A DNA stretch of 64,000 nucleotides from Halomonas litopenaei (GCF_003045775.1 NZ_PXNS01000010.1:142220-206219); one strand, 5' to 3'. Shown: positions 48,546 through 59,054, numbered from the stretch's first letter. Made by a program: numbers and translations. Notes: generated from the sequence alone by a model not told the origin.

Positions 48546-49169
48546 TCACCCTTGGGTCTGTTGGGAATAGCTCTGCATCAGGTTTGCGTAGGCCGGCAGG
48601 TGGGACGCCAGCAGGCCGCCGAAGCCTTCGATGTCGTTGCGCCAGTCGCGGTGCAGTTCGCAGCCCACCCCGAACCAGGTCATCAACTGGGCGCCGGCCT
48701 GGCTCATGCGATCCCAGGCGGCCTCGCGGGTCACCGGGTTGAAGGTGCCCGAGGCGTCGGTGACGACGAAGACGTCGTAGCCGGCCTCGATGGCCGACAG
48801 CGCGGGGAAGGCCACGCACACCTCGGTGACCACCCCGGCGATCAGCAACTGCTTGCGCCCGGTCTTCTCGATGGCGGCGACGAACTCCTCGTTGTCCCAG
48901 GCGTTGATCTGGCCGGGGCGGGCGATGTAGGGCGCGGTGGGGAACATCTCCTTGAGTTCGGGGACCATGGGACCATTGGGTCCATCCTCGAAGCTGGTGG
49001 TCAGGATGGTCGGCAGCTCGAAGAACCTGGCGATATCGGCCAGGGCCAGCACGTTGTTCTTGAAGGCGTCGGCATCGAAATCACGTGCTACCGACAAGAG
49101 GCCGGCCTGGTGGTCGACCAGCAGCACGGTGACGTCATTCTTGTCGAGACGAACATAGGGGCGAGTCAT
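48546..49169 (-). CDS. YcaC-like isochorismatase-family hydrolase
   Basis: A 207-residue cysteine hydrolase. Asp19 in VTVLLVDHQAGLL and Cys118 in IAGVVTEVCVAFPALSAIEAGYDVFVVTDASGTF form the family active site, and YIARPGQINAWDN is typical of YcaC. The natural substrate of YcaC is unknown. It lies between the broken pirin and the intact pirin on the same strand, a grouping often linked to redox or aromatic stress. Confidence 0.92.
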   Translation of the reverse strand: MTRPYVRLDKNDVTVLLVDHQAGLLSVARDFDADAFKNNVLALADIARFFELPTILTTSFEDGPNGPMVPELKEMFPTAPYIARPGQINAWDNEEFVAAIEKTGRKQLLIAGVVTEVCVAFPALSAIEAGYDVFVVTDASGTFNPVTREAAWDRMSQAGAQLMTWFGVGCELHRDWRNDIEGFGGLLASHLPAYANLMQSYSQQTQG

Positions 49170-49315
49170 GGCGATTTCCTGGAGTCAGGGGAAGCCTTCC
49201 CTGGAAGAGGTCTCCGGCATCCAGCCTGGAGGTACAGCCCCCGGCGGCAGCTGCCGTCGGGGTGTTTCGCAAGGCGTCGCAGGGCGATAGGAGCAGCTAC
49301 CTGGGCGCCGTGGGC

Positions 49316-50185
49316 TCAGGTACTGAGGCGGCCAAACCGGCCACGTCGAAAGGCGTCGATGGAGGCGTGGATCTCGGCCTCGCTGTTCATCACGAAGGGG
49401 CCATGACCCACCACCGGCTCGTCGATCGGTTCACCGGTCAGCACCAGCAGCCGGGCGGCGGTGTTGGCGGCCAGGGCCAGTGTCTCGCCATCGCGGGACA
49501 GCTCTACCACGCTGCCACCGCGCACGACCTCCTGATCCTGTACCAGCAGGGTGCCGTCGAGCACTACCAGAAGGCTAGTGTGCCCGTTGGGTAGCGACAA
49601 GGTCGTTTCAGCGTCCTCGTTCAATGCCAGTTCCCAGGCGTTGATCGGGGTAAAGGTCCGCGCCGGACCGCGGGCATCCAGGTACTCGCCGGCCACCACC
49701 CTGAGCTGGCCCGACTCGCCCGGTAGTGTCACCACCGGGATCTCGTCACGGGTCAGGTTCTGGTAGGTCGCCGGGGTCGTCTTGTGGCGCGCCGGCAGAT
49801 TGACCCATAGCTGGACCATCTCCAGGTCGCCGCCCTGGCGAGTGAAGTCCTCGGAGTGAAACTCCTCGTGGAGGATGCCGTCGCCGGCGGTCATCCACTG
49901 AACGTCGCCCGGGCCGATGGTGCCGCCCCCGCCGGAGGAATCGCGGTGGCTGACCTCGCCGCGATGCACGAAGGTCACCGTCTCGAAGCCCCGATGGGGG
50001 TGCACGCCGACGCCACGCTTTTGCTCGCTGGGCGCGAAGTGGTGAGGCCCGGCGTGGTCCAGCAGCAGAAAGGGGCTGATGCGCTCGGCGCCAAGGCGGT
50101 CGTAGCTGAACAGCGAGCGCACCGGGAAGCCGTCGCCCACCCAGTGACCGCGAGGGGCAGCGTGTACGGCGTTGATGGTCTTCAT
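49316..50185 (-). CDS. Pirin-family bicupin protein (YhhW-like)
   Basis: A 289-residue bicupin. The N-terminal metal site is intact: VHPHRGFETVTFVHRGEVSHRDS and AGDGILHEEF provide three His and one Glu. YhhW-type pirins can act as quercetin 2,3-dioxygenases; others modulate metabolism. ACAGGAGGT precedes the ATG at 50185. It is divergent from a LysR gene, a recurrent arrangement in which the LysR protein controls the pirin. Confidence 0.93.
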   Translation of the reverse strand: MKTINAVHAAPRGHWVGDGFPVRSLFSYDRLGAERISPFLLLDHAGPHHFAPSEQKRGVGVHPHRGFETVTFVHRGEVSHRDSSGGGGTIGPGDVQWMTAGDGILHEEFHSEDFTRQGGDLEMVQLWVNLPARHKTTPATYQNLTRDEIPVVTLPGESGQLRVVAGEYLDARGPARTFTPINAWELALNEDAETTLSLPNGHTSLLVVLDGTLLVQDQEVVRGGSVVELSRDGETLALAANTAARLLVLTGEPIDEPVVGHGPFVMNSEAEIHASIDAFRRGRFGRLST

Positions 50186-50337
50186 GGGACACCTCCTGTC
50201 ATGGAAGGATCGTTGGCGATCCGTCATGGTGACAGCATAGAATCGAGACGATGGAGGCGGTAGTAGGCAAAATTCGGACGCATCGTTGCATACATGAAAC
50301 GATGGTGCGCTCAATCACCCTCGACAGGACCCGAGCC

Positions 50338-51255
50338 GTGCAGGATCTCAACGACTTCTTCTATTTCGTCAAGGTGGTGGACCACGGCGGTTTTGCTCCG
50401 GCGGGCCGCGCCCTGGGGCTGCCCAAGTCACGGCTCAGCCGACGTATCGCGGCACTGGAGGCACGCCTCGATACCCGCCTGATTCAGCGTTCCACCCGTC
50501 AGTTTGTGGTCACGGAACTGGGCCAGGCCTTCTATCAGCATTGCCAGGCCATGCTGTGGCAGGCCGAGGCGGCGGTGGAGGTGGTCGAGCGCCACCAGGC
50601 CGAACCGCGCGGGCGCATTCGCCTGAGCTGTCCGCCGAGCCTTCTCGCCACCTTGTTCACGCCGCTGTTTTCCGAGTTCCTGCGTCGCTGTCCCCGCATC
50701 GACCTGGACGTGGTGGCGACCAGTCGCCGCGTCGACGTGGTGCGAGAAGGCTTCGACCTGGCGATCCGGGTACGCTATCCGCCGCTGGAAGACAGCGAAC
50801 TGGTGATGCGCAGGCTGTCGCGCAGCCCCCAGCGGCTGCTGGCATCACCGGATCTGGTGGCGCGCCTGGGGATGCCGGAAGCGCCGCAAGCCTTGAGCGA
50901 TTGGCCCAGTCTCGACTTCGAGGAACCGGACCGGCGCCATCGCTGGCGCCTGGACGGTCCCGGCGGCGAGGAGCGAATCATCGAGCACCGGCCACGGCTG
51001 GTGACCGACGACGTGGGGCTCTTGCACCGGGCGGTGCTCGATGGCCAGGGGGTGGCACGCTTGCCGTTGGTGGCCGCGGGCGCCGATCTGTGCGCCGGGC
51101 GTCTGGTGGACGTGGTGCCGGGCTGGGAGCCTCGGGCCGGACTGATCCACGCGGTCTACCCCAGCCGCCGCGGACAGTTACCGTCGGTACGGGCACTGCT
51201 CGACTTTCTCGACGGTGCCCTGGACGAGGACGACGCGCCGCTGCCCAGGGCGTAG
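50338..51255 (+). CDS. LysR-family regulator divergent from pirin
   Basis: A 305-residue LysR regulator of the YafC/DsdC-like type with the helix-turn-helix DLNDFFYFVKVVDHGGFAPAGRALGLPKSRLSRRIAALEARL (note P-K-S-R-L-S-R-R, typical of the subgroup next to pirin genes) and a C-terminal effector domain. A GTG at 50338 matches the family N-terminus; an ATG at 50302 would add 12 residues without a better ribosome site. Likely target is the divergent pirin. Confidence 0.88.
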   Translation: MQDLNDFFYFVKVVDHGGFAPAGRALGLPKSRLSRRIAALEARLDTRLIQRSTRQFVVTELGQAFYQHCQAMLWQAEAAVEVVERHQAEPRGRIRLSCPPSLLATLFTPLFSEFLRRCPRIDLDVVATSRRVDVVREGFDLAIRVRYPPLEDSELVMRRLSRSPQRLLASPDLVARLGMPEAPQALSDWPSLDFEEPDRRHRWRLDGPGGEERIIEHRPRLVTDDVGLLHRAVLDGQGVARLPLVAAGADLCAGRLVDVVPGWEPRAGLIHAVYPSRRGQLPSVRALLDFLDGALDEDDAPLPRA

Positions 51256-51320
51256 TGACGATCGGGGCGCAACGGTGCCGGGCCTGACGAGACGGCCCGT
51301 GTCCGGCCGTCGGAAACGAC

Positions 51321-51346
51321 AACGCCACGGCATGGGCCGTGGCGTT
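51321..51346. terminator. Hairpin between convergent LysR and AGCS genes
   Basis: A perfect 10-bp stem AACGCCACGG / CCGTGGCGTT with a CATGGG loop lies between two convergent genes. T runs are poor on both sides; probable bidirectional terminator. Confidence 0.6.
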
Positions 51347-51398
51347 GTTGGTGCTGGGGCTCAAGCGGCCCCTGCGATCTTGCTGGTCCAGTGCCTGA

Positions 51399-52907
<1,509 letters not shown>

Positions 52908-53123
52908 GTCAAATTGTCCATTGGGTAGGAATGCGGAGGCCATTCTTCACGAATTGCCGCGTATGACAAGGAGCGTAGAGAAAAGATTGAGATAAGGCGT
53001 AGTTTTCGAGAAAAAAGATATAGACTTTAGTCGCATCAAGAAGGGTGCTGTTCTCAATGGCACCTCAGGCCAGACATGTGAGGCCGAACGAGGTGTCGGT
53101 GAGCCCCTTTACCCGGCGCCGTT

Positions 53124-53492
53124 TCAGTTTATGCCCAGCGATGCCCGAGACAGGCGTTCGACAGCGGGTTGGGCGACATTCTGTTGGGCGGCATTCCCCT
53201 GGATGACATTCTCCTGAATGGCATTCTCCTGAATGGCATTCTGCTGGTGGACGGCGCAGGCCACCCGCAACAGCGATGCCAGGTTAGGCACCTCACCACG
53301 GATCTCGATCACCTCCTGATGCAGCTCGCTGATGAACTGAACCGTGGTCAGGTTCTGGCCGGCGGCGATCTCGTTGAGGATATCCCAGAACTCGTTTTCC
53401 AGTCTGACGCTGGTCACCGAGCCCTGCAGGCGGATGGAACGGGTGGTGCACTCGTACTTGGCAGGGTCGGTGGAGGCGTACATATGGCACAT
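53124..53492 (-). CDS. Ribbon-helix-helix domain protein with pentapeptide-repeat tail
   Basis: A 122-residue protein from the ATG at 53492 (GAGAGGA upstream). Residues about 17-75 (TTRSIRLQGSVTSVRLENEFWDILNEIAAGQNLTTVQFISELHQE) form an RHH_4-type domain: the R-x-x-G/S-V-T-S-V-R-L-E-x-x-F-W pattern is typical of this alphaproteobacterial-like family, suggesting DNA binding. The tail carries the repeat IQENA-IQENV-IQGNA-AQQNV encoded by a 15-bp tandem array. N-terminal CHMYASTDPAKYECT contains two Cys. Regulatory target unknown. Confidence 0.75.
   Translation of the reverse strand: MCHMYASTDPAKYECTTRSIRLQGSVTSVRLENEFWDILNEIAAGQNLTTVQFISELHQEVIEIRGEVPNLASLLRVACAVHQQNAIQENAIQENVIQGNAAQQNVAQPAVERLSRASLGIN
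53175..53249 (-). repeat. Five 15-bp tandem units inside the RHH gene
   Basis: Units at 53175, 53190, 53205, 53220 and 53235 share G(A/G)CATTC(T/C)(C/G)CTG(A/G)AT. As 15 bp equals five codons, copy-number change keeps frame and alters only the Gln/Asn-rich tail length. Two central units are almost identical, pointing to recent slippage. Confidence 0.88.
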
Positions 53493-53705
53493 GGCGTGGT
53501 CCTCTCGCTGGCGTCCGGTCGTTATCGATGATGCCGTCTTCTGACCCTGCCTGGCTCTTGCGTCAAGGAGCATTAGACCATGGTCGACGTAGTACCCCAG
53601 TGTTACCCGCCGTAGGCGGAGGCGACATAGGCTTTGGAGAGACGCAGTGTCGCATGTGGCGCTTGTCGAATCTGAATTCTACGGCCTGGGGCAAGGAGTC
53701 CTGCT

Positions 53706-54272
53706 ATGAAGGGTAGCGCTTTTTCTCGTCGTGTCTTTCTCAAGGCCAGCGGTGGTGTGCTGATGGGCACACTGGCGATGGCCTCCGGTCCCATCGCCCT
53801 GCTGGCGCCCAGTCGTAGCTGGGCCATGTCCCTTGAAACCCTGACCAGTCGCCAGGGCCAGGTGCTGCTGGCGATGACGCGTCACATCTTCCCTCACCCA
53901 GACCTTGAAGACGCGGTCTACGCCCTCGTGGTCAAGAGTCTGGACACCAAGGCCGCCGATCCCCAGGTCGCGGCCCTGGTAGCCGAAGGTATCGATGTGC
54001 TCGACCGTGAGGCGGGCGGTGATTGGCTATCGCTGTCGCCGAGCGAGCGTTTCGCCTTGCTGGAAGCGCGGGCCGGCTCGCCATTCTTCGAACTGGTGCG
54101 CGGCGACGCCGTCGTCTCGCTCTATGACAACGATCTGGCCTACGCCCACTTCGGCTACGAGGGTGAGGCGGGCAATCCCGGCTACCTGACCAAGGGCTTC
54201 AATGACCTGGACTGGCTGCCGGATCCGCCCCGGCCCGAGGGCGGCTACCTGCCCCATGAAGTACCGGGCTGA
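53706..54272 (+). CDS. Tat-exported small subunit, gluconate 2-dehydrogenase subunit 3-like
   Basis: A 188-residue protein with a twin-arginine signal (FSRRVFLKASGG, then hydrophobic VLMGTLAMASGPIALLA). The mature part (LTSRQGQVLLAMTRHIFPHPDLEDAVYALVV) resembles subunit 3 of membrane-bound GMC dehydrogenases such as gluconate or fructose dehydrogenases, where a small Tat protein escorts the flavin subunit out of the cell. It is directly upstream (111 bases) of a GMC gene in the same direction. No cytochrome c subunit is seen. Confidence 0.8.
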   Translation: MKGSAFSRRVFLKASGGVLMGTLAMASGPIALLAPSRSWAMSLETLTSRQGQVLLAMTRHIFPHPDLEDAVYALVVKSLDTKAADPQVAALVAEGIDVLDREAGGDWLSLSPSERFALLEARAGSPFFELVRGDAVVSLYDNDLAYAHFGYEGEAGNPGYLTKGFNDLDWLPDPPRPEGGYLPHEVPG

Positions 54273-54383
54273 CGCTGTCGCGGCGGGTGAGGCGAGCGTC
54301 GGTGACCGCTGGCGACAGCCACGGACAACAACAGCCAGCTACAGACAACAACTAACAATACGGACCGATGAGGAGACGTCGTC

Positions 54384-55967
54384 ATGGCCATGACCGACAG
54401 TCAAAAGACCTTTGCGCTGGACGATGACAGTGTGGTGGTAGTGATCGGCTCGGGGGCCGGTGGAGGCACCCTGGCGAACGAACTGGCCCAGCAGGGCATC
54501 GACGTGGTGGTACTGGAAGCGGGCAAGCTGCACACCACCTCGGACTTTCTGGCCGACGAGTGGGGCGCCTTCAACCAGCTTTCTTGGCTGGACCCGAGGA
54601 CCACCTCGGGAAGCTGGCGGCTGGCACGGGACTTTCCCAATCTGCCGGCCTGGATCGTCAAGTCGGTGGGCGGCACCACGGTGCACTGGGCCGGTGCCAG
54701 CCTGCGCATTCAGCCCCACGAGTTCGAGGCCCTGAGTCACTATGGCGCGGTGGACGGCGCTGACCTGCTCGACTGGCCGCTGTCCTACGAGGAACTGGCA
54801 CCCTGGTACGATCGTGCCGAGGCGCGCATGGGGGTGACCCGCACCCACGACAACAAGGGGCTGCCGGGCAACAACAATTTCAAGGTGATGTACGCCGGGG
54901 CGCAGAAGCTCGGCTATTCCTGCAACACCGGCCATATGGCCATCAACAGCGAGATCCGCGATGGCCGGGCGCCCTGCCAGCAGCGCGGCTTCTGCTTCCA
55001 GGGCTGCAAGACCCAGGCCAAGTGGTCGACGCTCTATACCGAGCTGCCCAGAGGCATCGCCACGGGACACCTGGAGTTGCGGCCCGAGTCGCATGTGGCG
55101 CGTATCGAGCATGACGACGAGGGTCGTGCCAAGGCGGTGGTCTACTTTGATAGCGAGGGCCGCGAACAGCGACAGAAGGCCCGGGTGGTGGCGGTGGCCG
55201 GCAATTCCATCGAGACGCCGCGGCTGTTGTTGAATTCCACGAGCAGTCGTTTCCCCAAGGGGCTTGCCAATGGCGCGGACAAGGTCGGGCGCTACTACAT
55301 GCGCCATATGACGGGTTCGGTCTACGCCACCTTCGATGAACCGGTGCACATGTATCGCGGCACCACCATGGCCGGCATCATCTCCGATGAGGCGCGCCAT
55401 GATCCGTCGCGGGGCTTTGTCGGCGGCTACGAGATGGAGACGCTGTCGCTGGGGCTGCCGTTCATGGCTGCCTTCCTCGACCCCGGCGCCTGGGGCGAGC
55501 GTTTCGCCGGCGCGATGGACCAGTATGATCATATGGCCGGGATGTGGCTGGTGGGGGAGGATCTGCCCCAGGCCAGCAACCGCATCACCCTGAACCCGGA
55601 GGTGACCGATCGTTTCGGCCTGCCGGTGGCCAACGTGCACTACGACGATCACCCCAACGACGTGGCCATGAGGCAGCACGGGTATCAGCAGGGCAAGGCG
55701 CTGTACGAATCGGTGGGGGCGCGGGATGTCTACGAGGTGCCGCCCTATCCCTCGACCCACAACCTGGGTACCTGCCGCATGAGCGAGCGCCCCGAGGACG
55801 GCGTCTGCAACGGCTACGGCCAGACCCACGAGGTGGCGAACCTGTTCATCTCCGATGGCAGTCAGTTCACCACCTCGGCGTCGGAAAACCCGACCCTGAC
55901 CATCGTCTCGCTGGCCCTGCGTCAGGCAGAATATATCGCGCAGCAGATGGCCGAGCAGGCGATCTGA
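54384..55967 (+). CDS. GMC-family dehydrogenase, flavin subunit
   Basis: A 527-residue FAD-dependent oxidoreductase. VVVIGSGAGGGTLANELAQQGIDVVVLEAG is the dinucleotide-binding fold; SVGGTTVHWAGASLRIQPHEFE and QQRGFCFQGCKTQAKWS resemble gluconate/sorbitol/fructose-type dehydrogenase large subunits; the C-terminal active site is STHNLGTCRMSERPEDGV. It lacks its own signal peptide and probably leaves the cell with the Tat-tagged small subunit encoded upstream. Substrate is likely a sugar, sugar acid or polyol. Glyoxalase I follows 43 bases later. Confidence 0.88.
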   Translation: MAMTDSQKTFALDDDSVVVVIGSGAGGGTLANELAQQGIDVVVLEAGKLHTTSDFLADEWGAFNQLSWLDPRTTSGSWRLARDFPNLPAWIVKSVGGTTVHWAGASLRIQPHEFEALSHYGAVDGADLLDWPLSYEELAPWYDRAEARMGVTRTHDNKGLPGNNNFKVMYAGAQKLGYSCNTGHMAINSEIRDGRAPCQQRGFCFQGCKTQAKWSTLYTELPRGIATGHLELRPESHVARIEHDDEGRAKAVVYFDSEGREQRQKARVVAVAGNSIETPRLLLNSTSSRFPKGLANGADKVGRYYMRHMTGSVYATFDEPVHMYRGTTMAGIISDEARHDPSRGFVGGYEMETLSLGLPFMAAFLDPGAWGERFAGAMDQYDHMAGMWLVGEDLPQASNRITLNPEVTDRFGLPVANVHYDDHPNDVAMRQHGYQQGKALYESVGARDVYEVPPYPSTHNLGTCRMSERPEDGVCNGYGQTHEVANLFISDGSQFTTSASENPTLTIVSLALRQAEYIAQQMAEQAI

Positions 55968-56010
55968 CGACCCCTGAACGACAATCGACCCCTCATCCAA
56001 GGAGACCGAG

Positions 56011-56553
56011 ATGCACGACAATTTCCAAGGCGAACAGCACCCCGGCGTGGAGCCGGCCCCCGAGGCCACGCGCGGTTTTCGCCTCAATCACAGCATGCTG
56101 AGGGTCAAGGATCCCGAGGTGTCCCTGGCGTTCTATTCACGGGTCTTCGGCATGAGCGTGCTGAGGCGCCTGGACTTCGAGGAAATGCAGTTCTCGCTGT
56201 ACTTTCTCGCCAACCTCGAGGCGGATGATCAGGTTCCCGAGGACGCCGCCGCCCGCTCCACCTGGACCTTTCAGCAGCGAGGACTGCTCGAGTTCACCCA
56301 CAACTGGGGCAGCGAGGAGCAGGAAGGGCGGATCTACCACGACGGCAACGCCGAGCCCCAAGGCTTTGGTCATATCTGCTTTGCGGTGCCGGATCTGCAC
56401 GCGGCGGTGGCCTGGTTCGATGAAAACGACGTCGAGTTCATCAAGCGCCCCGAGCAGGGCAAGCTGAAGGACGTGGTCTTCGTCAAGGACCCGGACGGCT
56501 ACTGGATCGAGGTGGTGCAGCCGAGCCTGATGGCGAACATGGGCGACGCCTGA
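56011..56553 (+). CDS. gloA: Lactoylglutathione lyase (glyoxalase I)
   Basis: A 180-residue glyoxalase I that isomerises the methylglyoxal-glutathione hemithioacetal to S-lactoylglutathione. The four metal ligands are visible at His27 (LNHSML), Glu94 (GLLEFTHN), His121 (FGHICF) and Glu167 (YWIEVV). Its length, with the longer loop around 68-85, fits the eukaryote-like class also found in pseudomonads. CAAGGAG precedes the ATG. Position after a GMC dehydrogenase suggests protection against a reactive dicarbonyl by-product, but simple co-transcription is possible. Confidence 0.94.
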   Translation: MHDNFQGEQHPGVEPAPEATRGFRLNHSMLRVKDPEVSLAFYSRVFGMSVLRRLDFEEMQFSLYFLANLEADDQVPEDAAARSTWTFQQRGLLEFTHNWGSEEQEGRIYHDGNAEPQGFGHICFAVPDLHAAVAWFDENDVEFIKRPEQGKLKDVVFVKDPDGYWIEVVQPSLMANMGDA

Positions 56554-56619
56554 AGCGGTTATCTAACGCCAAGCCCCGGCGGCATAGGGCCGGGGGCCAT
56601 CGAGGCCCGTCCGTCGGGC

Positions 56620-57534
56620 TCAGCCCGCCTGCGTTGGCAGACAGTGCGGCAGGCTGTCGCGCAGGCTGCGCGGATTGAGGCCCAGGTCGGCGAAGCTGCC
56701 GACGCCGTTGGCGACCAGATTGTCTTCGCTGATCAGCCACAGGGTATCGCGGGTCAGCGGCGGCGAGGGCAAGGGCGAAAGGGCCAGTGCCAGGGCGCGC
56801 CACAGGGGCAGGGGGACCTTGATGAACCTGGGCTCTCTGCCGAGGTGTCGCGCCACCTGGGTGACCAGATCGCGGTAGCGCAGCGGGTCGGGCCCGCCCA
56901 GTTCGTAAAGCGCCCTGGGCAGGCTCGCCCGGGTGGCCAGGCGTGCCAGGGCGCTGGCCAGATCACCCACGTGGAGTGGTTGCAGGCGCATCTCTCCGGC
57001 GCCAAACAGCGGCACCAGCGGCATCTTCACCAGCCTTGCCAGGGTCGCCACCAGGCCTGACTGCTGGCCATAGAGGGCGCTGGGGCGAACGATGACCGCG
57101 CGAGGTATCTCGCCCATCACCGCCTGTTCGCCTCTCGCCCTGGCGCGCACGTAGGGCGAGGGCGAATCGAGCCGGGCGCCGATGCCGGACAGCAGCACAT
57201 AGCGATCGATGCCCGCCTCCCGGGCGAGCCGCGCCAGCCTGGCGGCGCCCTCGACATGCACCTGCTCGAAGCTGCGCTTGCCACTCTCGCGGTAGAGGCT
57301 GACCGCGTTGATCACCGCGCTGGCCCCCTCAAGGGCCGCCTTGAGGCTCTCCGGATCCTCGATATCCGCCTGGATCGCCTCGACCGGATCGCCGTCTTCC
57401 ACCTCTTCCGGAAGTCTCGGGTGGCGGGCCACCACGCGGACCGCATGGCCCGCGAAGTAGAGCTCGCGCACCACGGCAGCACCGACAAAGCCGGTGCCAC
57501 CGATCACCACCACCGGACGTGTGCGGTCACTCAT
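56620..57534 (-). CDS. Atypical SDR / NmrA-like NAD(P)-binding protein
   Basis: A 304-residue protein of the NDUFA9-like atypical short-chain dehydrogenase group. VVVIGGTGFVGAAVVRELYFAGHAVRVVARHP is the NAD(P) fold, and DIEDPESLKAALEGASAVINAVSLY and VLLSGIGA follow the family pattern. The group tends to have structural or regulatory roles or to act on quinones; specific function unknown. Its start overlaps the stop of the upstream DsbA-type gene by four bases (ATGA), so the two are co-translated. Confidence 0.87.
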   Translation of the reverse strand: MSDRTRPVVVIGGTGFVGAAVVRELYFAGHAVRVVARHPRLPEEVEDGDPVEAIQADIEDPESLKAALEGASAVINAVSLYRESGKRSFEQVHVEGAARLARLAREAGIDRYVLLSGIGARLDSPSPYVRARARGEQAVMGEIPRAVIVRPSALYGQQSGLVATLARLVKMPLVPLFGAGEMRLQPLHVGDLASALARLATRASLPRALYELGGPDPLRYRDLVTQVARHLGREPRFIKVPLPLWRALALALSPLPSPPLTRDTLWLISEDNLVANGVGSFADLGLNPRSLRDSLPHCLPTQAG

Positions 57535-58211
57535 GACGTCCTTTTGCCCTCATGCTGGCGCAGGGCATCCTGCAGGCGTTCCACCGCAAGAAAGAGCTGG
57601 CGCCTGGGTTGGGCGCCGGACAGGATGCCGGCGTGTTCGCCGTCGACCAGAAAGCGCAGCGCCGGAACACCGTGAACCCCCAGCGCCTGACCTTCCTCGC
57701 GGGAAGCTTGTACCGCCTCGCGGTCTTCACCGGCGGCAAGACTCGCTTCGAGTGCCGCGCCGTCCAGCCCCAGTTGATTGGCGATCTCGGCCAGGGCGCG
57801 GGGATCCGACAGGTCCAGGCTATCTTCGAAGAAGCCGCTGAACAGGGCCTTTCGCAGCGCAGCGACCTGGCTGGCTGACGGGGTGTCGCGATAGCGGCGC
57901 TCGGCCCAGGCCAGCGTTTCCAGGGCCAGACGCGAGCGTGGTTGGATGTTCGGCTGGCGCATGCTCAGACCTCGCTCCTGAGCCATCGGCAGCACCGCGT
58001 CTCGCCACAGCTCGTTCAGGTAGTCGCAGTGGGGATCGAGGGCAGGTTCCGGCTCGGGGCGCAACTCGAAGGGGCGCCAGACGACGCGGATGTCATGACC
58101 GAACCTGTCTTCCAGCGCCTCCAGTTCGGGCAACTCCAGGTAGCAGAACGGGCAGCGCAGATCGCTGAAGACCTCCAGGGTCAGGCGTGGGGGAGCGGGC
58201 GGGGTCGGCAT
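57531..58211 (-). CDS. DsbA-family oxidoreductase, FrnE-like
   Basis: A 226-residue thioredoxin-fold protein of the 2-hydroxychromene-2-carboxylate isomerase/FrnE type. The active site is Cys20-Pro-Phe-Cys23 in VFSDLRCPFCYLELPELEAL, with a helical insertion and the cis-Pro loop GVHGVPALRFLVDG. No signal peptide, so cytoplasmic, unlike classical DsbA. FrnE homologues are disulfide isomerases involved in oxidative stress resistance. CAGGAG precedes the ATG; overlaps the downstream SDR gene. Confidence 0.92.
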   Translation of the reverse strand: MPTPPAPPRLTLEVFSDLRCPFCYLELPELEALEDRFGHDIRVVWRPFELRPEPEPALDPHCDYLNELWRDAVLPMAQERGLSMRQPNIQPRSRLALETLAWAERRYRDTPSASQVAALRKALFSGFFEDSLDLSDPRALAEIANQLGLDGAALEASLAAGEDREAVQASREEGQALGVHGVPALRFLVDGEHAGILSGAQPRRQLFLAVERLQDALRQHEGKRTS

Positions 58212-58401
58212 GCAACTCTCCTGGGTGGCGGTACGTGGGCCCGGACGGCAATGGGATCGACCCTAGCTTGACGATTGATGACGCCGAAGTGAAGCGCCGA
58301 CGTCAGCTAGGCTCGATGCTGGCGAAGCTGCGTCAGCCGTGATCACCGGCTGAGGCGACGTCTGCCTGGTGGGGCTGTGCAGCGGATCCTCGTGTGGAGC
58401 C

Positions 58402-58890
58402 TTACGAATCGTCGTCAGTTGGACGGGCGTCGCGCAGATCCAGGGCGCCGGCGCGCTTGACGGCACGGATGGCAAAGCTCGAATCCACGGTATTGACCAT
58501 GGGCAGGGTCTGCAGCTGTCGCACCCAGCGCTCGTAGCCTTTCAGGTCGGCGCTGACGATCTGCAGCAGATAGTCGAAGGCGCCGGACACGGTGTGGCAC
58601 TCGATGACTTCGGGCATGTCCGCCACGGCGGCTTCGAAGGCTTCCACCAGGGCGTCCTGGTGGCGGCTGAGCTTGACGTGGACGAACACCGTCAGCCCCA
58701 GCCCCAGGCGTTCGCGGTCCAGCTCGGCGCGGTAGCGCTGGATCAGCCGCTGTTGCTCCAGCCGGCGTATGCGCCTGGCGCAGGGTGACGGCGACAGCCC
58801 CACCCGCTCGGCCAGTTGGTGGCTGGTGAGTCGTGCATCCTGCTGGAGCAGGGCGAGCAGATGGCGATCGATACGGTCCAGTTTTTTCAA
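58402..58890 (-). CDS. Lrp/AsnC-family transcriptional regulator
   Basis: A 162-residue Lrp-type regulator: HTH LDRIDRHLLALLQQDARLTSHQLAERVGLSPSPCARRIRRLEQQ and a RAM effector domain (VFVHVKLSRHQ, then VIECHTVSGAFDYLLQIVSADLKGYERW). The start is a TTG at 58890 because the family N-terminus begins there (KKLDRIDRHLL) and no ATG lies upstream in frame nearby. Divergent from a DMT exporter, which it probably controls in response to an amino acid. Confidence 0.92.
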   Translation of the reverse strand: MKKLDRIDRHLLALLQQDARLTSHQLAERVGLSPSPCARRIRRLEQQRLIQRYRAELDRERLGLGLTVFVHVKLSRHQDALVEAFEAAVADMPEVIECHTVSGAFDYLLQIVSADLKGYERWVRQLQTLPMVNTVDSSFAIRAVKRAGALDLRDARPTDDDS

Positions 58891-59054
58891 CGGATTGGCT
58901 CAATCTTGCGGGTCGAAGAAAAATATTGGCATGTCCTGCCAATATGGGTCCATCGCGTCGTTGTCTTTGCCTACATTTGCCCGACCGTTGGCGGCAGACT
59001 GAGGGTCAGCAGGGGGCTCGTTCAGGCGCCCATCGAACCTCACGGAGTTCTTTC

